Source: Paenibacillus humicus NBRC 102415
Lineage (GTDB): Bacteria > Bacillota > Bacilli > Paenibacillales > Paenibacillaceae
Assembly: GCF_004000905.1 (NCBI RefSeq)
Contig: NZ_BIMD01000009.1
Span: 62,001-126,000, forward strand
Direction: 5' to 3'
DNA: 64,000 bases
The notes under the pieces were generated by a model that saw nothing but the letters and a program-made list of their open reading frames with translations, was not told the origin of the DNA and did not search any database. The position numbers and the translations under genes are program-made. This document shows positions 7,855-17,862 of this stretch, piece after piece; position 1 is the first letter of the stretch, and every line of letters begins with the position of its first letter.

Positions 7855-9804
7855 TCAGGCAAGAAGTCCTTCCCACTCCTCGTACGCCGCCTGCAGGCGG
7901 ACCCGGACGGCGTCCAGGCTGGATTGCACTTCCTGAAGGCGGATATAGTCCTGGTAAACTTCAGGATCCGCCAGCCGCTCCTCGTGGCGTTCGGAATCGG
8001 CTTCCAGCGAGGCGATGTCGGCTTCGAGCTGCTCGATCCTGCGCTGCCGCGCCCGCTCGTCGCGGCGAGCCTGCTTGTCGGCCTCGTAAGAGGAGGCGCT
8101 GCCGGCCGGAGCCGTTGAGCCGCCTTCCGCAGAGGCGCCGGATGCGGGGCGCGCAGCCTCGCGGGCTTCGAGCAGGAGCTCTGCGATCTCCTTCTTTTTC
8201 TCCATCATGTCGTCGTAGTTCCCGAGGTAGTCGACCGTGCCGGACGGTGTCATCTCCACCATGCGTTCCGCGATTTTGTTCAGGAAATACCGGTCATGGG
8301 AGATGAACAGGAGCGTGCCCTCATAGTCGAGCAGCGCCGATTCGAGCACTTCCTTGCTGAATAGATCCAAATGGTTGGTCGGCTCGTCCAAGATAAGGAC
8401 ATTCGCCTGCTGAAGCATCAGCTTGGCAAGCGCGACGCGCGCCTTCTCTCCGCCGCTGAGGGAGCCGACCCGCTTTTTGACGTCGTCTCCGCTGAACAGG
8501 AAGTTGCCGAGGATCGTCCGGATCCGGGCTTCCTCCACGCCGGGAAAGGCGCTCCATACCTCTTCAAGGACGGTATTGGTCCCGCTGAGCTCCGTCTGCT
8601 CCTGATCGTAGTAGCCGAGCTTCACATGGGTGCCCCACCGGACCGTTCCGGCGAGCACCTCCTGCTTGCCCATCAGCGCCTTGAGCAGGGTCGACTTGCC
8701 GATGCCGTTCGGGCCGACGAGGGCGACGGTCTCCCCTCGCTCGAGGCGCAGCGTGACGTCGCGGAAGACCGGCTCGACGCTGTCTCCGAAGCCGACGGAC
8801 AAATCCAGCGCCTCCAGCACGTCGCGCCCCGTCGCGCGCTCGATCTCGAAGCGGAAGCTGGCCCGCTTGAGATCGCCCGCGGGGCGGTCGATCCTCTCCA
8901 TGCGGTCGAGCGCCTTGCGGCGGCTCTGCGCGCGCTTGGTCGTGGATGCCCGCACGATGTTGCGGCGGACGAATTCTTCCATGCGGGCGATTTCGTCCTG
9001 CTGCTTCTCGTACTGCTTCATGGCCGATTCGTATTCCGCCGCCTTGAGATCGACATAGCGGGAGTAATTGCCCGCATAACGCCGGGCTTGATGCCGCTCG
9101 ATCTCGATGATCGTGCCGACCGTGGCATCCAGGAAGTAGCGGTCATGGGAGACGATGAGAATGGCGCCCGAATAGCTGCGCAAATAATCCTCCAGCCAGG
9201 TCAGCGTCGCGATGTCCAGATGGTTGGTCGGCTCGTCCAGCAGCAGCAGGTCGGGGGCTTGCAGCAGAATCCGGGCCAGCGCGAGACGGGTTTTCTGTCC
9301 TCCGCTCAGCGTCGAGACCGGCGTGGCGGGATCCGTATCCCCGAAACCCATGCCGTGCAGCACGCTTTTGATGCGGGTCTCCATCTCGAAGCCGCCTTGA
9401 TCCCGGTACCAGTCGGATCTGCGGGCGTAGCGCTCGAGGGTGTCGTTGTATTTTTTTTCATCCCTGTGAAGGGAAGGATCGGCGATTTCATGCTCCAGCC
9501 TGCGCAGCTCCTGCTCGGCTTCCACGAGATGGGCGAAAACCAGACGCATCTCCTCGTCGATGCTCTTGCCCGACTGCAGGCCGCTGTTCTGGGCGAGGTA
9601 GCCGATGCGGGTTTCCTTGGCGCGATGAATGACGCCGCTGTCGGCCGATTGGACGCCGGCCAGAATCTGGAGCAGGGTGGACTTGCCGGCGCCGTTCACC
9701 CCGACAAGTCCGATGCGCTCGCGCTCCTGGATCTGCAGGGAGATGCGGGAGAGTATGGTTGTGATGCCGTAGCTTTTGGTCAGATCGTTTACTTGCAGCA
9801 GCAT
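7855..9804 (-). CDS. ABC-F family ATP-binding protein (YdiF-like)
   Basis: A 649-aa soluble protein with two ABC ATPase domains and no membrane segment, the ABC-F architecture of ribosome-associated translation factors. Domain 1: Walker A GVNGAGKST, signature LSGGQKTRLALA, Walker B LLLDEPTNHLD. A roughly 80-residue charged linker (residues about 230-310, RRNIVRASTTKRAQSRRKAL) corresponds to the P-site tRNA-interaction motif. Domain 2: GPNGIGKST, LSGGEKARVALA, LILDEPTNHLD. The C-terminal about 110 residues are an Ala/Glu/Arg-rich coiled coil. The start is the ATG with GAAAGGAA upstream. Position after tsaD matches B. subtilis ydiF. A resistance-type ABC-F cannot be excluded, but synteny favours a housekeeping role. 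Confidence 0.9.
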   Translation of the reverse strand: MLLQVNDLTKSYGITTILSRISLQIQERERIGLVGVNGAGKSTLLQILAGVQSADSGVIHRAKETRIGYLAQNSGLQSGKSIDEEMRLVFAHLVEAEQELRRLEHEIADPSLHRDEKKYNDTLERYARRSDWYRDQGGFEMETRIKSVLHGMGFGDTDPATPVSTLSGGQKTRLALARILLQAPDLLLLDEPTNHLDIATLTWLEDYLRSYSGAILIVSHDRYFLDATVGTIIEIERHQARRYAGNYSRYVDLKAAEYESAMKQYEKQQDEIARMEEFVRRNIVRASTTKRAQSRRKALDRMERIDRPAGDLKRASFRFEIERATGRDVLEALDLSVGFGDSVEPVFRDVTLRLERGETVALVGPNGIGKSTLLKALMGKQEVLAGTVRWGTHVKLGYYDQEQTELSGTNTVLEEVWSAFPGVEEARIRTILGNFLFSGDDVKKRVGSLSGGEKARVALAKLMLQQANVLILDEPTNHLDLFSKEVLESALLDYEGTLLFISHDRYFLNKIAERMVEMTPSGTVDYLGNYDDMMEKKKEIAELLLEAREAARPASGASAEGGSTAPAGSASSYEADKQARRDERARQRRIEQLEADIASLEADSERHEERLADPEVYQDYIRLQEVQSSLDAVRVRLQAAYEEWEGLLA

Positions 9805-9876
9805 AGAACCCTAGTTCCTTTCAATCGTTCTTCTTCTATTAAGAATAACGCAATTGACCGCCATAATCGACCCTTA

Positions 9877-9906
9877 TTGGCGAAACAAAGGTCTCAGTGG
9901 TAAACT
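9877..9906 (+). promoter_or_regulatory. candidate promoter of the cyclo-ligase / molybdopterin operon
   Basis: TTGGCG (9877-9882), an 18-nt spacer and TAAACT (9901-9906), 45 nt before the first gene. Moderate match only. Confidence 0.4.
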
Positions 9907-9950
9907 ATAGACAATTATGACCAAGAGCCTGCGAGGGGTTACTTCGAACG

Positions 9951-10571
9951 ATGGGCAATCATCCGGACGACAAATCATCGGTAAGAGCACGTCTTCTTCA
10001 CATTCGGGATTCCGCCTCTCCCGAAGCAAGGATGGCCGCATCCGCGGCTGCATGCCACCGAGCGGCCCAATGGCTGCAGGGAAGCGGCTGCGCAAGCTTG
10101 GCGGCCTATGCGGCTTTCCGCTCCGAGCTGGATCTGTCGCCGCTGATCGAATGGGCCTGGCGAGCCGGAATCGATGTCCTCGTTCCCCGCGCGTCGCTGC
10201 CGGACCGGTCGATGACGCTGCATCGCCTTGCTTCCTGGGAGGAGCTGAAGCCCGGAGCCTACGGAATCCTGGAGCCCGACCCGGCCGTCGCGCCGGCGCT
10301 GCCGGAAGGATTTCTGCCGGATGCGGTGCTGGTGCCGGGATCCGGCTTCGACGGCAAGGGGGGCCGGCTCGGCTACGGCGGCGGTTATTACGACCGCTAC
10401 CGCCTCAAGCTCGAGCATGCTGCCCGGTCGGCCGGGAGAGAGCCGCCTCCATGGATCGGCATCGGGTTCGCGTTCCAGATCGTCGATGCCGTACCGATGG
10501 AGCCGCATGACGCCAAGCTGGACGGCCTCATTACGGAAGAGGGCATGCAATGGTTCGCCCGTCAGGCTTGA
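9951..10571 (+). CDS. 5-formyltetrahydrofolate cyclo-ligase
   Basis: ATP-dependent conversion of 5-formyl-THF to 5,10-methenyl-THF in one-carbon metabolism (206 aa, family length about 190-200). The diagnostic motif GGRLGYGGGYYDRY is present at about residue 143, preceded by the substrate-site strand PDAVLVPGSGFDGKG; the basic N-terminal region holds the usual RARLL helix. The ATG at 9951 is preceded by GAGGGG at somewhat long spacing. It heads a co-directional run with the molybdenum-cofactor genes and is separated from moaC by 38 nt. Confidence 0.9.
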   Translation: MGNHPDDKSSVRARLLHIRDSASPEARMAASAAACHRAAQWLQGSGCASLAAYAAFRSELDLSPLIEWAWRAGIDVLVPRASLPDRSMTLHRLASWEELKPGAYGILEPDPAVAPALPEGFLPDAVLVPGSGFDGKGGRLGYGGGYYDRYRLKLEHAARSAGREPPPWIGIGFAFQIVDAVPMEPHDAKLDGLITEEGMQWFARQA

Positions 10572-10609
10572 CGGCGGATAACGATAGTTGAAGGGAGCTG
10601 GGGAAGCGG

Positions 10610-11131
10610 ATGGCGACTGCAGATGACAGGCTGCCTGCTGGCGTGGATGGCGGCGAGGCGGACAGCCTGAGCCATTTCAATGGACAGGGACGGGCCCGGA
10701 TGGTGGATGTGACGGGCAAGGAGACGACGTCGAGAACGGCTGCGGCGCGGACAACCGTGCAGATGGCGGAGGATACGCTGGCCAGGATCAAATCCGGCGG
10801 CATCTCCAAGGGGGATGTGCTGGCCGTGGCTCAAGTGGCCGGAATCATGGCGGCCAAGAACACGTCGTCATGGATTCCGATGTGCCATCCGCTCCCGCTC
10901 ACGGGCATAGACATCGCCTTCTCGGATAATGGCGAGGACAAGCTCTACATCCAGGCGACAGTGAAGACCAAAGGCGTGACCGGAGTGGAAATGGAAGCTC
11001 TTACGGCGGTATCCGCCGCTGCGCTGACCGTGTACGACATGTGCAAGGCGATGCAAAAGGATATGGTGATCGGTCCGACCGAGCTTGTATCCAAGTCAGG
11101 CGGCAAAAACGGGGATTTCATGCGGGGATAA
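10610..11131 (+). CDS. moaC: cyclic pyranopterin monophosphate synthase MoaC
   Basis: Second step of molybdenum-cofactor synthesis: rearranges 3',8-cyclo-GTP to cyclic pyranopterin monophosphate. Core motifs seen: [15 protein letters not shown] at the N-terminal domain start, the active-site block [13 protein letters not shown], and the C-terminal [23 protein letters not shown] followed by the catalytic Lys-rich segment. At 173 aa it carries about 20 extra N-terminal residues compared with the usual 155-165. Spacing and direction make it co-transcribed with the next two genes. Confidence 0.95.
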   Translation: MATADDRLPAGVDGGEADSLSHFNGQGRARMVDVTGKETTSRTAAARTTVQMAEDTLARIKSGGISKGDVLAVAQVAGIMAAKNTSSWIPMCHPLPLTGIDIAFSDNGEDKLYIQATVKTKGVTGVEMEALTAVSAAALTVYDMCKAMQKDMVIGPTELVSKSGGKNGDFMRG

Positions 11132-11162
11132 GAACGGCGACAGGGGACGGGAGGAACGTCAG

Positions 11163-11657
11163 ATGCGATGGAAGGTAGCGGTTCTCACAGCAAGCGACAA
11201 GGGCTTCAGGGGAGAGCGGGAGGACACGAGCGCGCAGGTCATCCGCGAGCTGGTCGAGGAGGAGCTGCACGGGGATATCGTGGATTACCGGATCGTGCCC
11301 GACGAGCAGGACGAAATCATGGCGGCCATGATCGAAATGACGGATTATTATCAGGCCGACCTGGTGCTTACGACCGGAGGCACAGGGCTTGGACCGCGGG
11401 ATGTGACGCCGGAGGCGACGCTCAAGGTCGTCGAGAGGCTGGTTCCCGGCATATCGGAAGTGATGCGCAGCAGCACGATGTCGCGTACACGCAAGGCGAT
11501 GCTCTCTCGCGGCGTCAGCGGCGTCCGGGGCCGGACGCTGGTCATCAATCTGCCGGGCAATCCCAAGGGCGTCCATGAATGCCTGATGGCGGTCATCGAC
11601 CAGCTGCCTCATGCTCTCGGCATCGTATCGGGCCGGGAAGGGGAGCATGAAGGGTGA
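11163..11657 (+). CDS. moaB: molybdopterin adenylyltransferase-type protein MoaB/Mog
   Basis: A 164-aa MogA/MoaB-fold protein that binds molybdopterin and, in active members, adenylylates it before metal insertion. The signature TTGGTGLGPRDVTPEAT (molybdopterin-binding loop) is at about residue 73, and the conserved LPGNPKGVHECL segment near the C-terminus. The ATG at 11163 is preferred over upstream in-frame starts because GGGAGGAAC precedes it at good spacing. Its TGA lies just before the start of the next gene, so the two are likely coupled. Confidence 0.92.
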   Translation: MRWKVAVLTASDKGFRGEREDTSAQVIRELVEEELHGDIVDYRIVPDEQDEIMAAMIEMTDYYQADLVLTTGGTGLGPRDVTPEATLKVVERLVPGISEVMRSSTMSRTRKAMLSRGVSGVRGRTLVINLPGNPKGVHECLMAVIDQLPHALGIVSGREGEHEG

Positions 11658-11659
11658 CC

Positions 11660-12667
11660 ATGAAAACCAAGCTGCGCGAAGTGCCTGTCGAGCATGCGCT
11701 CGGCCTCCGGCTGGCCCATGATTTGACGCGAATCGTTCCCGGAAGCTTCAAGGGCAGGCTGTTCAAGAAAGGCCATGTCATTGAAGCAGCCGATATACCG
11801 GCCCTGCTGGATATCGGCAAAGCCCATATCTATGTCATGGAGCTGGCCGAGGACGAGCTGCACGAGGACGATGCGGCACTGAGGATGGCCAAGGCTCTAC
11901 AAGGAGATGGAACGCAGCTCGGCGAGCCGCACGAGGGCAAGGTTGCGGTCAAGTCCTCGATGCAGGGGCTCGCCAAGATCGACTCCGACTATGTGAACGC
12001 GGTCAACGCCCTCGGCGATATCGCCCTTGCCACGATCAGCAGCAACCGCCTTGTCGAAGCGGGCGGACAGCTCGCGGCGACGCGCGTCATTCCGCTCGTT
12101 GTATCCCAAACCAAGATCGAGGCCGTGGAAAGCCTCGCCGCCGAATATCGTTCCGCTACCGGCAGGGCTCCTATCGAGGTGAAGCCGCTTCGTCCGATGA
12201 CGGCCGGACTGATCACGACGGGCGGAGAAGTGCACAGCGGACGGATCCAGGACCGGTTCGGGCCGGCGGTCCGGGCGAAGCTGGAGGCGCTCGGCTCGGC
12301 GGTTGCCGAGCAGGCGATCATGCCGGATGACAAGGACGCCATTGCAAGGAAAATCCTTGAGTACAAAAATAAAGAGTATGATATGATACTGCTTACAGGC
12401 GGCATGTCCGTCGACCCCGACGACCGCACGCCAGGCGCCATCAGATCGGCCGGCACCGACATCGTCAGCTACGGGACGCCGATGCTGCCGGGATCGATGC
12501 TGCTCATCGGCTATCTAGGCGGGACGCCTGTGCTGGGCCTTCCGGGCTGCGTCATGCACGACCCCTATACGTCGTTCGATGTGCTGCTTCCCCGGATATT
12601 GGCCGGGGAGAAGATCGTCAAAGAGGATATTGCCGCGATGGGCTACGGCGGCCTTTACGGCTGCTGA
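11660..12667 (+). CDS. molybdopterin-binding domain protein (MoeA-related)
   Basis: A 335-aa protein with a C-terminal MoCF-biosynthesis (MogA/MoeA-type) domain: the loop ILLTGGMSVDPDDRTPGAI replaces the more usual TGGxSxGxxD, and GTPVLGLPGCVMHDPYTSF near the end matches the family's LPGNP region. It is shorter than true MoeA (about 400 aa) and lacks its domain III/IV organisation, so the exact step (Mo insertion or regulation) is uncertain. The ATG at 11660 has AAGGGTG in front; a GTG at 11654 is the alternative start. It lies directly after moaB in the same operon. Confidence 0.8.
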   Translation: MKTKLREVPVEHALGLRLAHDLTRIVPGSFKGRLFKKGHVIEAADIPALLDIGKAHIYVMELAEDELHEDDAALRMAKALQGDGTQLGEPHEGKVAVKSSMQGLAKIDSDYVNAVNALGDIALATISSNRLVEAGGQLAATRVIPLVVSQTKIEAVESLAAEYRSATGRAPIEVKPLRPMTAGLITTGGEVHSGRIQDRFGPAVRAKLEALGSAVAEQAIMPDDKDAIARKILEYKNKEYDMILLTGGMSVDPDDRTPGAIRSAGTDIVSYGTPMLPGSMLLIGYLGGTPVLGLPGCVMHDPYTSFDVLLPRILAGEKIVKEDIAAMGYGGLYGC

Positions 12668-12701
12668 AGCTTCCGCGGCGCGCATTACCGATTGTCTTCA
12701 G

Positions 12702-12743
12702 CATCCTTCCCTTCAGGCACGATGGCTCCTGGAAGGAAGGATG
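12702..12743 (+). other. imperfect 16-bp stem-loop upstream of tatA
   Basis: CATCCTTCCCTTCAGG pairs with CCTGGAAGGAAGGATG with two mismatches around a 10-nt loop. It has no T run, so it is more likely an RNA processing or stability element than a terminator. Confidence 0.5.
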
Positions 12744-12803
12744 ACTGGAGACGCCAGACATCCAGCGAGATTCTCGCGAAATCCAGAGGAGGAATCATTC
12801 ATC

Positions 12804-13055
12804 ATGTTTAGTGGAATTGGAGCTACAGGCTTCCTGCTGCTCGCCGTTATCGCTCTCCTGCTGTTCGGACCCAACAAGCTCCCGGAGCTTGGCCGCGCTT
12901 TCGGCCGCACGCTGAAGGAATTCAAGGCCGGCGCCCGCGATCTGATGGAAGACGACAATCAGCAGCAGCCTGCGCGCCGCGACGCTGCGTCGCGCATCGA
13001 AGTAGACGGAGAGGTCGAGCCTGTCCGCGCGGATTCGAAGCGTCTTCCGGAATAA
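12804..13055 (+). CDS. tatA: twin-arginine translocase subunit TatA
   Basis: An 83-aa TatA/TatE-type protein: short periplasm-side N-terminus, one membrane helix (GATGFLLLAVIALLLFG), the FGPNKLPELGRA hinge with the conserved FGP and an amphipathic helix (GRTLKEFKAG), then an acidic, polar tail. It forms the transient pore for folded Tat substrates. The ATG at 12804 follows GAGGAGG by 11 nt; the longer frame upstream is not protein-like. It is followed by tatC 50 nt later, a minimal TatA-TatC system as in Bacillus TatAy-TatCy. Confidence 0.95.
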   Translation: MFSGIGATGFLLLAVIALLLFGPNKLPELGRAFGRTLKEFKAGARDLMEDDNQQQPARRDAASRIEVDGEVEPVRADSKRLPE

Positions 13056-13105
13056 CCGGCGGACAGCCGGAATGATTCAACTTGTACATGTAAGGAGGAT
13101 CGCGT

Positions 13106-13918
13106 ATGGCCAGCCCCACGGGGAATAAGGCAGGGCAGCGCACGCGGCTGCGGGAAGAAGGCCTGATGTCCCTCATGGACCATCTGGGAGAGCTGCGCAA
13201 GCGGATCTTCGTGATTTTGCTGGTGCTCATAGCGGGATTGATACTTGGCCTCTTTTTCGCCGAACCGATGTACAACTACTTGACGTCCACGGAACAGGCC
13301 AAGGAGATCGGAGGCTTCCATACCTTCTCCCTCTGGGACGGCATCGGAATCTATATGAAGTTCGCTTTCATCATCGCGCTCGTTCCGGCGGTTCCGGTCG
13401 CTTTCTTCCAGCTCTGGTCCTTTGTCAAGCCGGCTCTTCGCGTGCATGAGCAGCGGGCCGCGCTCCGGTACGTTCCCTACGCGCTGTTCATGCTGCTGCT
13501 CGGCTTGGCGTTCTCCTATTACGTCGTGTTCCCGATGGCTTTCCACTTCACCTCCAAGGTCGCCCGAAGCCTTGGACTTGAAGAAACGTACGGCATCGTG
13601 CAGTATCTGACGTTCATGGTCAACATCATCGTGCCGATATCGCTTCTGTTCGAGCTGCCGCTCCTGCTCATGTTCCTGACCGCGATCCGGATTCTGACGC
13701 CGGGCGGCCTGCGGAAGATGAGGAGAGTCGCCTACTTCATCATGGTGTTCATCGGCGTCACGGTCACTCCGCCCGATGTCGTCTCGGACACGCTGGTGGC
13801 GATACCTCTCATCCTGCTCTACGAGCTGAGCATCCTGATGTGCGCCCGGATCTACAAGCGCCAGCAGGAGAAGGATGCGCGGTTCGAGCAGGATTACGCC
13901 GTCGCTGCAAGCAAATAG
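13106..13918 (+). CDS. tatC: Sec-independent protein translocase TatC
   Basis: Signal-peptide receptor of the Tat export system, 270 aa with six membrane segments. Conserved features: the cytoplasmic N-terminus MDHLGELRKRIF (the Glu contacts the twin-arginine motif), FWSFVKPAL-like FQLWSFVKPALRVHEQR in the first loop, ITPPDVVSD-like VTVTPPDVVSD before TM6. The start ATG has AAGGAGGATC ahead. Together with tatA it ends the operon; some molybdoenzymes are Tat substrates, consistent with the molybdenum-cofactor genes just upstream. Confidence 0.95.
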   Translation: MASPTGNKAGQRTRLREEGLMSLMDHLGELRKRIFVILLVLIAGLILGLFFAEPMYNYLTSTEQAKEIGGFHTFSLWDGIGIYMKFAFIIALVPAVPVAFFQLWSFVKPALRVHEQRAALRYVPYALFMLLLGLAFSYYVVFPMAFHFTSKVARSLGLEETYGIVQYLTFMVNIIVPISLLFELPLLLMFLTAIRILTPGGLRKMRRVAYFIMVFIGVTVTPPDVVSDTLVAIPLILLYELSILMCARIYKRQQEKDARFEQDYAVAASK

Positions 13919-13931
13919 AAAGCATGCATCA

Positions 13932-13958
13932 AGCCTGCCCATGCGGCAGGCTTTTTTT
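13932..13958 (+). terminator. terminator after tatC
   Basis: AGCCTGCC/GGCAGGCT stem with a short loop followed by seven T. Confidence 0.9.
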
Positions 13959-14115
13959 GCTGCCTGCCGTCCGGAACGTCATAAAACGGACATGAATCGG
14001 ACAAGATGGAGAGGGTATGAGCATTGACTTTGCCCCAGTCAAGCCTGATAAATAGGCGTTTCAAGCCATATGAGACCGATCCATGTCCAATATTTGATCA
14101 AAAAGTGAAAAATAT

Positions 14116-14146
14116 TTGAACATATTTAGGCGGAATGTGGTATAGT
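14116..14146 (+). promoter_or_regulatory. candidate promoter of the small membrane-protein gene
   Basis: TTGAAC (14116-14121) and TATAGT (14141-14146) separated by 19 nt in a locally AT-rich stretch; spacing is longer than ideal. Confidence 0.45.
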
Positions 14147-14190
14147 ATAGATATGAAACCACTTACAACTTTGAACGGGATGTGACATTC

Positions 14191-14460
14191 ATGGCCAAGA
14201 TGATTTCTGTCAAGCCAATCGAGCAAAGCAAAACCGCGGTCGATCGTCTCTTCCAATTCATGAATATAATGGCTTGGACCTGCTTGTTGATCGGCGTTGT
14301 AGCTTGCCTGTGGGACATCACCCACTTCAGCGACACGAATATGACCCTTATGGTCGGCATCGGATTCCTTATCGGCAGCGTCTTCATCTACACCTCCGGA
14401 GCGGCGCTTCATCTCGTCTCGGAGAAGCTTGAAGCACTCGACGATTCCTCCAACAAATGA
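14191..14460 (+). CDS. small membrane protein, function unknown
   Basis: An 89-aa protein with two membrane helices (MNIMAWTCLLIGVVACLW and LMVGIGFLIGSVFIYTSGAAL) and short hydrophilic ends. I do not recognise the family. It occupies the interval between tatC and groES where B. subtilis carries the small ydiK and ydiL genes, but I see no clear sequence similarity to the YdiK I recall. The ATG at 14191 is chosen; a GTG at 14182 is in frame and neither start has a strong ribosome site. A terminator follows it, so it is a single-gene unit. Confidence 0.7.
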   Translation: MAKMISVKPIEQSKTAVDRLFQFMNIMAWTCLLIGVVACLWDITHFSDTNMTLMVGIGFLIGSVFIYTSGAALHLVSEKLEALDDSSNK

Positions 14461-14478
14461 CGTTCTATCCCCTCTGTT

Positions 14479-14511
14479 AGCCGTCGGCCCAGCCGGCGGC
14501 TATTTTGTTTG
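14479..14511 (+). terminator. terminator of the small membrane-protein gene
   Basis: AGCCGTCGGC/GCCGGCGGCT stem followed by ATTTTGTTT. Confidence 0.8.
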
Positions 14512-14555
14512 GATGAGAAGGGATGTAAACTTCACATAAAATCGATGCCTCCCAC

Positions 14556-14584
14556 TTGAAATCCGGTCCCAAGTTGAGTATCAT
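14556..14584 (+). promoter_or_regulatory. groESL promoter (sigma-A)
   Basis: TTGAAA (14556-14561), 17-nt spacer, TATCAT (14579-14584), immediately upstream of the CIRCE operator. Confidence 0.8.
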
Positions 14585-14595
14585 AAAACTTGTTA

Positions 14596-14622
14596 TTAGC
14601 ACTAAGGCCTTATGAGTGCTAA
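14596..14622 (+). promoter_or_regulatory. CIRCE operator (HrcA binding site)
   Basis: TTAGCACTA, nine spacer bases, GAGTGCTAA: one mismatch to the CIRCE consensus (TTAGCACTC-N9-GAGTGCTAA). It lies in the groES leader just after the promoter, where HrcA represses until heat shock. hrcA itself is not in the window. Confidence 0.95.
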
Positions 14623-14661
14623 CAAAATACGACAAATTCTAATTAAGGAGGCTATTTTTTC

Positions 14662-14943
14662 ATGATCAGACCTTTGGGTGAACGCGTATTGGTAGAACCG
14701 ATCGCTAAAGAAGAGACTACCGCCAGCGGTATCGTGCTGCCGGACACGGCGAAAGAAAAGCCGCAAGAAGGCAAAATCGTCGCTGTAGGAAGCGGTGCGC
14801 TTAAGGATGGCGTGCGCGTTGAGCTGGAAGTGAAAGTCGGCGACCGTGTTCTGTTCTCCAAATATGCGGGAACGGAGATCAAATACGAGGGCAAAGAGTA
14901 TTTGATTATGAAAGAAAGCGACATCCACGCGATCTTCGGCTAA
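14662..14943 (+). CDS. groES: co-chaperonin GroES
   Basis: A 93-aa GroES that caps the GroEL cavity. Typical sequence: [12 protein letters not shown] start, the mobile loop with the GroEL-contact segment ([19 protein letters not shown]), and the roof/C-terminal [23 protein letters not shown] good ribosome site (TTAAGGAGG) precedes the ATG. Controlled by the CIRCE operator upstream and co-transcribed with groEL 87 nt downstream. Confidence 0.98.
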   Translation: MIRPLGERVLVEPIAKEETTASGIVLPDTAKEKPQEGKIVAVGSGALKDGVRVELEVKVGDRVLFSKYAGTEIKYEGKEYLIMKESDIHAIFG

Positions 14944-15024
14944 GGCTTCTTGCAGCGAAGCTTCGCCATACATCGGATTTTCATACTTAGAGGATTCCAT
15001 CCACAACTATATACCGGGAGGTAA

Positions 15025-16659
<1,635 letters not shown>

Positions 16660-16690
16660 GTGCCGGGCCGCCAAGCCTGATCCAGCAAGG

Positions 16691-16718
16691 AAAAAGGGAC
16701 CCTCCGGGGTCCCTTTTT
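16691..16718 (+). terminator. terminator after groEL
   Basis: AAAAAGGGACCC pairs with GGGTCCCTTTTT, TCCG-type loop, T run. Confidence 0.92.
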
Positions 16719-16770
16719 TGTTCTTTTGACCACTCCATGACTACGATCGATTTAGGGTGCGGCTGCGCGT

Positions 16771-16799
16771 TTGAGAATCCGGGATTATTCCTGTAACAT
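16771..16799 (+). promoter_or_regulatory. candidate promoter of cysK
   Basis: TTGAGA (16771-16776), 17-nt spacer, TAACAT (16794-16799), 45 nt before the start codon. No T-box or S-box structure was seen in the short leader. Confidence 0.6.
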
Positions 16800-16843
16800 G
16801 CATAGTAATCGAATTGTTGAAACTTTAATGAAGGAAGATGCCA

Positions 16844-17764
16844 ATGCCTCCTAAAATCGTGAATTCCGTCACTGAGCTGATCGGAGATACCCCGGCAGTC
16901 AGGCTCAATCGGCTCGTCGGTCCCGAGGACGCCGAGGTGTACGTGAAGCTGGAAAAGTTCAATCCGAGCGGAAGCGTGAAGGACCGGGCCGCCGCCAATA
17001 TGATGCTGCAAGCGGAGAAGGACGGTCTCCTGAAGCCGGGGGGGACGATCATCGAGCCGACCAGCGGCAACACGGGCATCGGCATCGCCATGAATGCGGC
17101 GGCGAGAGGATACAAGTCCATTCTCGTCATGCCGGACAATATGAGCAAGGAGAGGATCGGCATCCTGCGGGCTTACGGAGCCGAGGTCGTGCTGACGCCG
17201 GCAGCGGAGAGGATGCCGGGAGCGATCCGCAAGGCGAAGGAGATGGCTGCAGGAATTGAAGGCAGCTACATTCCCCTTCAATTTGAAAATCCCGCCAATC
17301 CAGATGCGCATCGGGGAACGACGGCGCTGGAGATCATGGAGCAGATGGAAGGGCGAATGGATGTGTTCGTCGCCTCCAGCGGCACCGGAGGAACGATTAC
17401 CGGAACGGGAGAAGAGCTTCGCAAGCTGCTGCCGGCATTGCGCATTCTTGTCGTGGAGCCGCAGGGTTCCCCCGTCCTGTCGGGCGGCGAGCCCGGACCC
17501 CATAAGCTGGTCGGTACGAGTCCAGGCTTCGTGCCTCCGATTCTGAATACAGATGTCTACGACGACATCGTGCAGGTCGAGGACGATGCGGCCATTTCCG
17601 CATGCAGGGAGCTTGCGGCCAAGGAAGGCATCCTGCTCGGTCCATCGGGAGGAGCCTCCGTCTGGGCGGCGGTTCAGGAAGCGCGCCGCATCGGCAAGGA
17701 CAAGCGCATTCTTTGCATCGCGCCTGACAGCGGAGAGAGATATCTCAGCATGGACATTTTTTGA
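16844..17764 (+). CDS. cysK: cysteine synthase (O-acetylserine sulfhydrylase)
   Basis: PLP enzyme of 306 aa joining O-acetylserine and sulfide to give cysteine. The PLP lysine is in NPSGSVKDRAA, the substrate-binding loop is EPTSGNTGIGIA, and the phosphate-binding glycine loop is SGTGGTITGTG; the C-terminal PSGGASVWAA completes the cofactor site. The ATG at 16844 is preferred to the ATG at 16838 because AAGGAAG ends right at the latter. Single-gene unit between the groEL terminator and a bidirectional terminator shared with glgC. Confidence 0.94.
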   Translation: MPPKIVNSVTELIGDTPAVRLNRLVGPEDAEVYVKLEKFNPSGSVKDRAAANMMLQAEKDGLLKPGGTIIEPTSGNTGIGIAMNAAARGYKSILVMPDNMSKERIGILRAYGAEVVLTPAAERMPGAIRKAKEMAAGIEGSYIPLQFENPANPDAHRGTTALEIMEQMEGRMDVFVASSGTGGTITGTGEELRKLLPALRILVVEPQGSPVLSGGEPGPHKLVGTSPGFVPPILNTDVYDDIVQVEDDAAISACRELAAKEGILLGPSGGASVWAAVQEARRIGKDKRILCIAPDSGERYLSMDIF

Positions 17765-17817
17765 TTCCAGACTCTTGGATGGGCAGGAGCGAGTGCAGCA
17801 GCATCCCTGAACACAAC

Positions 17818-17848
17818 AAAAAGTCTGCCCGTCAAAGGCAGACTTTTT
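17818..17848. terminator. bidirectional terminator cysK / glgC
   Basis: AAAAAGTCTGCC pairs with GGCAGACTTTTT; serves the convergent genes. Confidence 0.9.
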
Positions 17849-17862
17849 GTGCATCTTCATAA

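Noticed and set aside
8371-9903. A 510-codon open frame on the plus strand opposite the ABC-F gene
   Set aside because: Antisense shadow; the minus strand encodes two complete ABC domains.
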